From DATLBA01 sp035527275 (GTDB lineage: Bacteria; Planctomycetota; Phycisphaerae; FEN-1346), in contig DATLBA010000047.1 of assembly GCA_035527275.1 (NCBI GenBank), forward strand, positions 1-52,039: a stretch of 52,039 bases of DNA, written 5' to 3'. This document shows, one piece after another, positions 17,209 to 24,226 of the stretch. A program made the position numbers and the translations under genes. Within the stretch, counting starts at the first letter, position 1; each line of letters opens with the position of its first letter. Below the pieces are notes generated by a model, which searched no databases, was not told where the DNA came from, and saw nothing but the letters and a program-made list of their open reading frames with translations.

Positions 17209-17750
17209 CAGCCGTTTCCCCTGCGCAGGTGGTCCCAGAAAAGCAGCGCTGCCACCGTCTTGGCGTCCGTGATCCGCCCATCGCGGATCATCGCCAGCGC
17301 CTCCTCGACCGGCAGGATGAGGTTCTCAATCTGCTCGCCGGCCTCGCGCTGCGGCTCGCCGGGGCGCAGGTCCTCCGCCACAAAAATCTGGAGGCGCTCC
17401 GACAGGACGCCGGGACTGGGGTGAATCACAAGGAGCGGCTCCAGGCGGCCGGGATGAAAGCCGGTTTCCTCCGCCAGTTCCCGCCGCGCGCAGGCCTCGG
17501 GCTCCTCACCCTCCTCAAGCGTTCCCGCCGGCAGTTCCAGCACCTCGCGCTCCAGCGCGTAGCGCCAGTTCTTCTCAAGCAGCACGCGGCCCGGCTCCGG
17601 AAACGCGAGGATCGCCACGCTCCCGCCGTGCCGGATCACCTCGCGGGTGGTCTCGCGGCCGGAAGCGTCGCGGATGTGGTGGACCTCCAGCGCCAGTTTG
17701 CGCCCGCTGAACAGGCGCTCGCGCTTGAGAATCTGCGGCTGATCGGTCAT
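17208..17750 (-). CDS. NUDIX hydrolase, ADP-ribose pyrophosphatase type
   Basis: 180 residues with a complete Nudix box at 76-98 (Gly76, Glu82, Arg90-Glu91, Glu94-Glu95, Gly97; pattern GX5EX7REUXEEXGU). The surrounding sequence (VLLEKNWRYALEREVLELPAGT) is typical of ADP-ribose/ADP-sugar pyrophosphatases, which use Mg2+ to release AMP and sugar phosphate. Cytoplasmic. Upstream member of a two-gene unit with the rhomboid protease. Substrate choice within the ADP-sugar group is not resolvable from sequence. Confidence 0.88.
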   Translation of the reverse strand: MTDQPQILKRERLFSGRKLALEVHHIRDASGRETTREVIRHGGSVAILAFPEPGRVLLEKNWRYALEREVLELPAGTLEEGEEPEACARRELAEETGFHPGRLEPLLVIHPSPGVLSERLQIFVAEDLRPGEPQREAGEQIENLILPVEEALAMIRDGRITDAKTVAALLFWDHLRRGNG

Positions 17751-17840
17751 GCCCGGCGCTTTCCATGTAAACGCGTCGCGGCATTATAGGCGCGCCGGGG
17801 CTACCCCGCAACCATCCGTCCGGCACGCGGTCAAATTGGC

Positions 17841-17868
17841 TTGTTCGCACCCGGCGGTGCGCTATAAT
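17841..17868 (+). promoter_or_regulatory. Candidate promoter for aspS
   Basis: TTGTTC at 17,841-17,846, a 16-bp spacer and a perfect TATAAT at 17,863-17,868. Transcription would start near 17,875, about 30 bases before the aspS ATG chosen below. Confidence 0.5.
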
Positions 17869-17905
17869 GCCCAACCGGTAAATGAGGCGCAGCGCGAGGA
17901 GAAAG

Positions 17906-19696
17906 ATGCGGACGGCATATCGCACCCACACGTGCGGCGAATTAAGGCGGGACCACGCCGGCCAAACCGTCCGCTTGGCCGGATGGGTCGAGTCCGGCCG
18001 CGACCACGGCGGCCTCATCTTCATCGATCTGCGCGACCGCTACGGCACGACGCAGTGCGTCTTCAACCCCCAGACAAGCCCCGAGGCCCACGCCCTCGCC
18101 AAGAAGGCGCGTAGCCAGTACGTCCTGGGAATCGAGGGTAAAGTGGCTGCGCGGCCCGAAGACATGGTTAATCCGAAAATTGCGACCGGCGAGATCGAAG
18201 TCCGCATCACCCGCGCCGAGATCCTGGCCGAGAGCGACGCCCCGCCAATCGAGGTCACCGATGACTGCGAGGCGGGCGAAGACGTCCGCCTCCGCTACCG
18301 GTACCTCGACCTCAGGCGCCCCCGGATGCAGAAAAACCTCCTCGTGCGCCACGAAATCATCAAGACGATACGTGGAACGCTCGAAGCCGAAGGGTTCGTC
18401 GAGGTCGAGACACCGTTCCTGACCAAGTCCACGCCCGAGGGAGCCCGCGACTTCCTCGTCCCCAGCCGCATCAACCCCGGCCGCTTCTATGCCCTGCCCC
18501 AGTCGCCGCAACTCTTCAAACAGATCCTCATGATCGCCGGCTACGACCGCTACTACCAGATCGCCCGATGCCTGCGGGACGAGGACCTGCGGGCCGACCG
18601 CCAGCCCGAGTTCACCCAGTTGGACCTCGAGATGGCGTTCGTCGAAGAGGACGACGTGCTGGCTGTCACGGAACGGGTGGTGGCGGCCGTTGCCAAGGCC
18701 GTCAAAGGTGTCGAGGTTCCCACGCCGTTCCCTCGCCTCTCCTTTGCCGAAGCGATGCGCGATTACGGCTCAGACAAGCCGGACCGGCGGTTCGAGATGA
18801 AACTCGGGGACGTGGCCGAGGTTGCACAGCAAAGCGAGTTCCGTATCTTTCGCGAGGCGGCCGAAGCGGGCGGACACGTGCGCGGCCTGAAAGTGCCCGG
18901 AGGTCCCGGCGCGCCGGGACTCTCGCGCAAGGACATCGACAATCTGACCGCCTTCGCCTCCGACTTCGGCGCCAAAGGGCTGGCGTGGATGCGCGTCGAA
19001 CCGGAAGGCCTCGCCGGACCCATCGCCAAGTTCTTCTCCGCCGACCAGTTGGCGGCAATGAAAGAAACGTTCTCCGCCGAGCCGGGCGACCTGCTCCTTT
19101 TTGTCGCCGACCAGCCGGCCGTCGTCGCCGCCAGCCTCGGGGCCCTGCGCGTCCATCTCGGCCATCGCCTCGGCCTCGTGCCGGAGGGCAAACTGGACCT
19201 CTGCTGGGTCACGGACTTCCCGCTCTTCGAGTATGACGTCCAGGAGAAGCGGCACGTGGCCATCCACCACCCGTTCACCAGCCCCCGGCCGGCGGACCTG
19301 GACCGCCTGGAAACCGAGCCGCTTTCGGTCCGCGCCCGCTCCTACGACCTGGTTCTCAATGGTGTGGAACTCGGCGGCGGAAGCATCCGTATCCACCGCC
19401 CCGACGTTCAGCAGCGCGTCTTCCGGATGCTCGGCATCAGCAAGGAGGAGGCGGAGGCCAAGTTCGGATTTCTCCTGGAGGCGCTTCGCTACGGCGCCCC
19501 GCCGCACGGCGGCATCGCCCTGGGTCTCGACCGCTTCGTGCGGCTCCTTTTGGACGAGCCGAGCATCCGCCAGGTGATCGCTTTCCCGAAGACCCAGCGC
19601 GCCCAGTGCCTGATGACGGGCGCCCCGAGCCCGGTGGACGAGCGGCAGTTGCGCGACCTGCACCTCCGCCTCCGGCCCGAAGCGGCCCAGGACTAA
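17906..19696 (+). CDS. aspS: Aspartyl-tRNA synthetase, bacterial type
   Basis: 596 residues from the ATG at 17,906, which follows GAGGAG and gives the family N-terminus (MRTAYRTHTCGEL). An earlier ATG at 17,882 adds eight atypical residues. Order: OB-fold anticodon-binding domain (1-105), class II catalytic core with motif 2 around LRDEDLRADRQPEF, a GAD insert (about 280-415), and motif 3 GGIALGLDRFVRLL near residue 545. It charges tRNA-Asp (or tRNA-Asp and tRNA-Asn if non-discriminating). Transcribed alone; the next gene is convergent, 3 bases beyond. Confidence 0.95.
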   Translation: MRTAYRTHTCGELRRDHAGQTVRLAGWVESGRDHGGLIFIDLRDRYGTTQCVFNPQTSPEAHALAKKARSQYVLGIEGKVAARPEDMVNPKIATGEIEVRITRAEILAESDAPPIEVTDDCEAGEDVRLRYRYLDLRRPRMQKNLLVRHEIIKTIRGTLEAEGFVEVETPFLTKSTPEGARDFLVPSRINPGRFYALPQSPQLFKQILMIAGYDRYYQIARCLRDEDLRADRQPEFTQLDLEMAFVEEDDVLAVTERVVAAVAKAVKGVEVPTPFPRLSFAEAMRDYGSDKPDRRFEMKLGDVAEVAQQSEFRIFREAAEAGGHVRGLKVPGGPGAPGLSRKDIDNLTAFASDFGAKGLAWMRVEPEGLAGPIAKFFSADQLAAMKETFSAEPGDLLLFVADQPAVVAASLGALRVHLGHRLGLVPEGKLDLCWVTDFPLFEYDVQEKRHVAIHHPFTSPRPADLDRLETEPLSVRARSYDLVLNGVELGGGSIRIHRPDVQQRVFRMLGISKEEAEAKFGFLLEALRYGAPPHGGIALGLDRFVRLLLDEPSIRQVIAFPKTQRAQCLMTGAPSPVDERQLRDLHLRLRPEAAQD

Positions 19697-19699
19697 CCC

Positions 19700-20689
19700 T
19701 CAGGCCGCCATCCAGTCGAACAGGAGGCCCATCGTTTCGGCGCGCTTCCGGTCGGCCGTCGCATAGGCCTCTTTGGCGTCCGCTGGCCGGAACGTGTGCG
19801 TGATTAGGCCACCGAGGTCGAATCGCCCCGTCTCGACGAGCGAAAAGAACAGGCCGTAGATCCGCTCGTCCGACCACGGCGCGTCCCTGTGCGAATCATG
19901 CGCGCCGACGATGTGAAGGCCCTTGACGATGACGTCCGACGTCAGGTGCTGCTGGCTCGGTCTGCCCGTGTCGCCGAGGACGATGACCCGGCCGCGCGGA
20001 GCCGCGACGCCGAGCGCGTCGGCAAAGACGGCCGCGTTGCCCGTCGTATCCACCACCACCTCGGGCGGCTGGCCGCCGTTGGCCGCGAGGATCTCCTCAG
20101 CCGCCTCGGCCACCGGCCTGGCAATGACGTGCGTCGCGCCCCCGCGCTGGGCCATCTCGAGGCGCCTCTCAATCATGTCCACGACGGTGATGGTTTCGCA
20201 GCCCGCGGCGTTGGCCCAGCGGACGGACATCTGGCCCACCGGCCCCGCGCCGATGACGAGCACGCGGTCGCCCAGGTGATAGCGCGCCGCCTTGGCGCCC
20301 ATGAACGCAATCTTAGCCAGGGCGAACCACGTCGCGTCCTTCGGGTCCACCGAAGTCGGTATGGTAAAGCACACGCCAGCCTCGACGACATGATGCGAGG
20401 CGTGGCCGGTGCGCATGGCGACGCGCTGGCCAGCCTTGAGCCCGTCGACGCCCGGCCCGACCTCGGTCACTTCGCCGATGGTTGCATACCCCGGATAGAA
20501 CGGATACTCAACCCATTGGTCCCAGTGGGAGCCTGCCTCGAACAGGCGGTTCAGGACGATGGTTTCCGTGCCGGTGCTGATGAGGCTGTAGAGCGACCGG
20601 ACGGCGACCTGCCCCTGGCCGATGGCCGGCGGCTCGAAGGTCTCGACTTCAAGTTCCCCTTTGCCCTCAAAGACGATGCGCTCTGCCAT
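19700..20689 (-). CDS. MDR-family zinc-type dehydrogenase
   Basis: 329 residues from the ATG at 20,689, preceded by AGGAG at good spacing; an upstream in-frame ATG adds 13 residues with no ribosome site. A GroES-like N-terminal half is followed by a Rossmann half with VLVIGAGPVGQMSVRWA (about residue 160). There is no four-Cys structural zinc loop. Members oxidise sugar or polyol hydroxyls using NAD(P). It diverges from the unknown barrel protein and lies near two Gfo/Idh genes, suggesting carbohydrate catabolism. Substrate unknown. Confidence 0.82.
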   Translation of the reverse strand: MAERIVFEGKGELEVETFEPPAIGQGQVAVRSLYSLISTGTETIVLNRLFEAGSHWDQWVEYPFYPGYATIGEVTEVGPGVDGLKAGQRVAMRTGHASHHVVEAGVCFTIPTSVDPKDATWFALAKIAFMGAKAARYHLGDRVLVIGAGPVGQMSVRWANAAGCETITVVDMIERRLEMAQRGGATHVIARPVAEAAEEILAANGGQPPEVVVDTTGNAAVFADALGVAAPRGRVIVLGDTGRPSQQHLTSDVIVKGLHIVGAHDSHRDAPWSDERIYGLFFSLVETGRFDLGGLITHTFRPADAKEAYATADRKRAETMGLLFDWMAA

Positions 20690-20820
20690 CAATGGGTCTC
20701 CTTGACGATTCGTGCGGCTACCCCGCAATCCAGGCCGATAAGTGTATCAGGAAGGTGGCGGCGCGCCTATAACGCCGTCGCTTCGTCAGGTCGCGGATTC
20801 GCCGAAGGCAAGGAACCCGC

Positions 20821-21663
20821 GTGGAGGAGTTCCCGAGGACGAGCATCGAAGGGGTGTCGGTGGCGCGACTGCTCATCGGCATCAACTGGTTCCTGGGCTT
20901 CTCGCATACGAGCCAGGCGAAGGACCGCTTCATCAACGAATACATGACGGCCGAGCGGATCGCCCCGATTATCGAGGTGTTCCTGAGCGCGGGCGTCGAC
21001 GGCATGGTGGGCACGCGGCCCGACGAGAAACTTATGAAGGCCATCGCCATGGCCGAGGACCGGACCGGCCGCAGGTGTATCACCCTCGCCCTGCCGACGC
21101 TCAGTGTCGCCGACGGACCCGAGGCCGCCGGCGAGAACGCCCGCATCCTCGACGCCCAGGCCGCGACCGGCGCAACCTTCTGCCTGCCGCATCAGCAGAC
21201 GACCGACGCCCTCCTCGACCGCACGACCCGCACCATCCGCAGGATGGACCGCGTCTGCACGATGATCCGGGATCGCGGCATGATTCCAGGCCTCTCGACC
21301 CACATGCCGGAAACCGTTCCCTACGCCGATGAGATGGGCCTGGACGTAGCCACCTATGTCCAGATTTACAACGCCGCCGGCTTCCTGATGCAGGTCGAAC
21401 TGGACTGGGTCCACCGCATCATCTGGAACGCGAAGAGGCCCGTCATTGTCATCAAGCCGCTCGCGGCCGGGCGGCTCATGCCCCTGGCGGGGCTGGCGTT
21501 CACCTGGGCCACGATCCGCGACAAGGACATGGTCTGCGTCGGAACCCAGTCGCCTGACGAAGCGCGCGAAGTAATTGAAATCAGCCTCTCGCTCCTGGAG
21601 CGGCGGGCGCCGGCGCTGGACCTTCAACGCACCCGCAGCAAGCAGTCTGTTGAAAAGGCCTGA
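20821..21663 (+). CDS. Conserved hypothetical protein, TIM-barrel-like
   Basis: 280 residues from a GTG start with AAGGAA upstream; no better start exists before the conserved region begins (VARLLIGINWFLG). Regular alternation of beta-strand and helix segments (IAPIIEVFLSAGVDGMVG, RCITLALPTL, GMIPGLSTHMPET, VIVIKPLAAGRL) suggests a TIM barrel. The IKPLAAG and pole-facing Asp/His positions recall aldo/keto-type or aldolase-like enzymes. I recall similar planctomycete proteins but no named family. The gene is probably the head of a plus-strand group with the small ORF and Gfo/Idh gene. Confidence 0.65.
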   Translation: MEEFPRTSIEGVSVARLLIGINWFLGFSHTSQAKDRFINEYMTAERIAPIIEVFLSAGVDGMVGTRPDEKLMKAIAMAEDRTGRRCITLALPTLSVADGPEAAGENARILDAQAATGATFCLPHQQTTDALLDRTTRTIRRMDRVCTMIRDRGMIPGLSTHMPETVPYADEMGLDVATYVQIYNAAGFLMQVELDWVHRIIWNAKRPVIVIKPLAAGRLMPLAGLAFTWATIRDKDMVCVGTQSPDEAREVIEISLSLLERRAPALDLQRTRSKQSVEKA

Positions 21664-21833
21664 GTCTCCGCGCGGCCGCTTCGCCTCTTACGCGAGGACC
21701 ACCCCTTACACGTCCACGGAATCCTAACCCCTTACCCGGCGCGCACTTCCGCCAAATGCCCTATGCTTTTTGGGGAAACTCCTGACGACAGACCCTCCGT
21801 TCTTGGAAACGAACACGCGAGGTCTGGGCGCGG

Positions 21834-22061
21834 ATGACGGGTCGCTTCCGACCCCGGTTCAACTTCGAGGCAGAGGTCGAGGCCGCCGAGGACCGCCAGA
21901 AGGAAATGCTCATCAAACTGGGTATCGAGAAACCCCGCTCGTCGCCGGGGCGACCGGGCAGTCCCAAAAGGGACCGCTCAAAGAAGGACAACGAGAAGAC
22001 GCCCGACCTGCCCATCCCCCGGAAACTGCCGTCGATCCCCGCGCCGATATTGCCGTTCTGA
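21834..22061 (+). CDS. Small basic protein of unknown function
   Basis: 75 residues, start ATG with a GAGGT-like site about ten bases upstream. N-terminal half is an amphipathic helix (FEAEVEAAEDRQKEMLIKLG). The C-terminal half is Pro/Lys/Arg-rich and disordered, ending PAPILPF. No Cys motif or membrane segment. Its frame and composition look coding and no larger gene covers the stretch. Unrecognised; sits between the barrel protein and the Gfo/Idh gene. Confidence 0.45.
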   Translation: MTGRFRPRFNFEAEVEAAEDRQKEMLIKLGIEKPRSSPGRPGSPKRDRSKKDNEKTPDLPIPRKLPSIPAPILPF

Positions 22062-22134
22062 ACGCCGGCGGTGTCGCGGAACGAGTCCGTGCAAGAAAGT
22101 CGTTGCCCCGCCCGATAAAACCCGGAATTCGCTC

Positions 22135-22179
22135 GCCCGGATTGCACCCACCGGGCAAAGTGCCTCGCGGAAACGCGAG
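22135..22179 (+). other. Two leader hairpins before a Gfo/Idh gene
   Basis: GCCCGG (22,135-22,140) pairs with CCGGGC (22,151-22,156). CTCGCG (22,164-22,169) pairs with CGCGAG (22,174-22,179) around a GAAA tetraloop, ending 16 bases before the start codon at 22,196. The second hairpin is stable and close to the ribosome site, so it could affect translation. No known riboswitch class is recognised. Confidence 0.3.
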
Positions 22180-22195
22180 CAGAAGGAACCGGCAG

Positions 22196-23380
22196 ATGGC
22201 AACCACCGATGAACTCCGCATCGGCGTCATCGGGGCGGGCGGGCGCGGCGGCCTGGCGCGGCAGGCGCACAAGCCGGACCAGGGCGTACGCGTCGTCGCC
22301 GGCGCCGACGTCCGGCCCGAGGCGCTCAAGCAGTTCAAGGAACGCTTCGGACCCGACACATTCATCACCAACGACTACCGCGATGTCCTTTCCCGCGACG
22401 ACATCGCGGCGGTCTTCGTCACCACGCCGGACTACCTGCACGAGGAACACGCGGTGGCGGCCCTTGAGGCCGGCAAGCACGTGTACCTCGAAAAGCCGAT
22501 GGCCATCACCATCGACGGATGCGACCGCATCCTCCAGGCCGCACGCCAAGCCGGCGTCCGGCTGTACCTCGGGCACAACATGCGGCACTTCCCGGTCGTG
22601 CGGAAGATGAGGGAACTCATCGACGCCGGCGCCATCGGCGAGGTGAAGGTCGGCTGGTGCCGACACTTCGTCTGCTACGGCGGCGACGCCTACTTCAAGG
22701 ACTGGCACGCCGAGCGAAGCAAATCGACCAGCCTCCTCCTCCAGAAGGGCGCCCACGACATCGACATCCTGCACTGGCTGTGCGGGGGGTACTCGAAGAG
22801 AGTGACGGCCCTCGGCGGCCTGACCCTGTACGACCAGATTACCGACCGCCACCCGCCCGACGAGCCCGGCGACGCCTCCTGGCATCTGAAAAACTGGCCG
22901 CCGCTTTCTCAGAAAGGACTCAACCCCATTATCGACGTCGAGGACGTCAGCATGATACTCATGCGCCTCGATAACGGCGTCTTCGCCTCGTACCAGCAGT
23001 GCCATTACACGCCCGACGGCTGGCGGAACTACACCATCATCGGCACCGAGGGCCGCATCGAAAACTTCGGCGACGTGCCCGGCCCGGAGACCTGCGTGCG
23101 GTTGTGGAACAGGAAGGAGTACTACAACCCCGACGGCGACGAGGTGTTCCGGTTCCCGTCCGTCGACGGCAGCCACGGCGGCTCTGACCCGCGGATCGTC
23201 GCCGAGTTTGTCCGCTACGTCCGCGAGGGCGGCAAGGTCGCCACCTCGCCCGTGGCCGCAAGGTTCAGCGTCGCCGCCGGGTGCCGGGCAGCCGCCAGCC
23301 TCCGCGCGGGCGGCCAACCCATGGACGTCCCGCCCCTGCCCAAGGACCTGCGGGCACACTTCGACGCCGACCTGGAGTAA
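22196..23380 (+). CDS. Gfo/Idh/MocA-family oxidoreductase
   Basis: 394 residues from the ATG at 22,196 with AGAAGGAA upstream; longer frames to the left lack homologous sequence. The Rossmann motif is IGVIGAGGRGGLA at the start. The substrate-side EKP motif (VYLEKPMAIT) is near residue 100. The C-terminal alpha/beta domain carries the usual DIDILHWL segment. These enzymes oxidise or reduce sugar carbons with NAD(P). With the barrel protein and MDR dehydrogenase nearby it probably serves a carbohydrate pathway; the substrate cannot be told. Confidence 0.88.
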   Translation: MATTDELRIGVIGAGGRGGLARQAHKPDQGVRVVAGADVRPEALKQFKERFGPDTFITNDYRDVLSRDDIAAVFVTTPDYLHEEHAVAALEAGKHVYLEKPMAITIDGCDRILQAARQAGVRLYLGHNMRHFPVVRKMRELIDAGAIGEVKVGWCRHFVCYGGDAYFKDWHAERSKSTSLLLQKGAHDIDILHWLCGGYSKRVTALGGLTLYDQITDRHPPDEPGDASWHLKNWPPLSQKGLNPIIDVEDVSMILMRLDNGVFASYQQCHYTPDGWRNYTIIGTEGRIENFGDVPGPETCVRLWNRKEYYNPDGDEVFRFPSVDGSHGGSDPRIVAEFVRYVREGGKVATSPVAARFSVAAGCRAAASLRAGGQPMDVPPLPKDLRAHFDADLE

Positions 23381-23675
23381 CGGCGCCCCGGCAGGGCCGG
23401 CACGAGGGAATCCTTCGCGCCGATGAGCCTGAAGTCATCCAGATTGGTCATGTTGCCCTGCGCTGCGGCGACTTCGAGGTTGGCCCCGCCGGCGGCAAGC
23501 CTCGAACGCACAACGCCATACGCACGCTGGGGCCCTCCACGGCGGGTAAACTGCGCTCAGGGCAGGTTTCAGACGTGTTTGCGGCCCTGTTTTCGGTGCG
23601 CTGCAAATGTGCCGAAGGACCCTTGGGCGGGGCGTCTAAGCCTTTGTTCTTGCGCGGCTTAGGGTTTTTCGGGCA
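23381..23675. other. Gene-free stretch, possible decayed sequence
   Basis: No convincing gene. On the minus strand 23,395-23,511 reads like the end of a carbohydrate-binding domain (NMTNLDDFRL), but it has no start or partner. A 7-bp inverted repeat CTAAGCC/GGCTTAG lies at about 23,633-23,661. AGCT is absent, as in the native chromosome. Confidence 0.3.
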
Positions 23676-23725
23676 GTTGGTTAGCAATCAGCAGGTCAGG
23701 GGTGCGAGTCCCCTCGGCTCCACCA
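23676..23725 (+). pseudogene. 3' half of a tRNA (no 5' half found)
   Basis: Folds as an anticodon stem GTTGG/TCAGC with loop TTAGCAA, a five-base variable region AGGTC, a perfect T-arm AGGGG/CCCCT around TGCGAGT, an acceptor strand CGGCTCC, discriminator A and encoded CCA. A matching 5' acceptor (GGAGCCG or GGGGCCG) is missing at the expected distance, so no complete tRNA or tmRNA can be drawn. It is probably a tRNA remnant or an old attachment site. The nominal anticodon AGC would be Ala but may be meaningless. Confidence 0.45.
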
Positions 23726-23759
23726 GTCTTCGTTCGCCGCTCAGCGGCGGACGAAGACT
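23725..23759. repeat. Near-perfect 17-bp hairpin after the tRNA end
   Basis: AGTCTTCGTTCGCCGCT pairs with 23,743-23,759 across a single unpaired base, with one G-T wobble. It starts at the last base of the encoded CCA. The next 150 bases carry shorter GC hairpins (for example GTCCCGACC-TTTC-type at about 23,770) and no gene. Confidence 0.6.
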
Positions 23760-23917
23760 GCCGCGGCATAGTCCCGACCTTTCGGGACGAAGCCGGGCCC
23801 TTGCTCCCGGCACATACGCGGCGAACTTCGCCTTGGCAAGCCAGTTTTCTTCACTCGCCTCCGGCGCACTTCGGCCTTCGCCGTTCCTTGTTCGGTATTC
23901 TCCTAGCCGTCAGTCCA

Positions 23918-23940
23918 GCGGATTGATCACGAGGCCCGAG
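23918..23940. repeat. Left copy of 23-bp direct repeat (attachment-like site)
   Basis: Identical over 23 bases to 28,143-28,165 (begins GCGGATTGATC, ends GGCCCGAG). Read on the minus strand this copy continues as SGLVINPLD and a TGA at 23,912-23,910. This is the ending expected for DUF1015 proteins, so it marks the displaced native 3' end of that gene. Confidence 0.85.
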
Positions 23941-24226
23941 CCATCGCCGACTGGTGCGAAGGCTTCCTTGACTGTGCTCGCCAACTGATGGAAACACGGG
24001 CTGAGCTTGCGCAGGGCGTTGCCGGCTAGGTTCAGAAGGGTCCCGGAAGAAGCTTGCAGAATCGCCTATCGAGGGGACAATCAGCCAAGAGACGCCCGCG
24101 GTGGTCGCCGGCAAAGGTCATATGGGAAACCCCGGCTCAATGGAAACCCTTGTAGCGTTGTAGGAGTAGCAGTTGCTTTTCCTCCTGCGTCACCTGCGGC
24201 GGATTCCGGCTGAAAGGAACCATCCG

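Noticed and set aside
23395..23511. Minus-strand fragment resembling a carbohydrate-binding domain end
   Set aside because: Only about 30 residues look meaningful, and the frame runs on into the Gfo/Idh gene without a stop.
23529..23725. tmRNA ending in the CCA at 23,725
   Set aside because: A GGGGCCC could nearly close the acceptor stem, but the GGNTTCGAC element, the tag reading frame and enough length (about 197 bases) are lacking.
23903..24032. Plus-strand 40-residue frame across the left repeat
   Set aside because: It reads plausibly (RIDHEARAIADWCEGF) but has no start codon, no ribosome site and no continuation, and part of it is the repeat that codes on the other strand.
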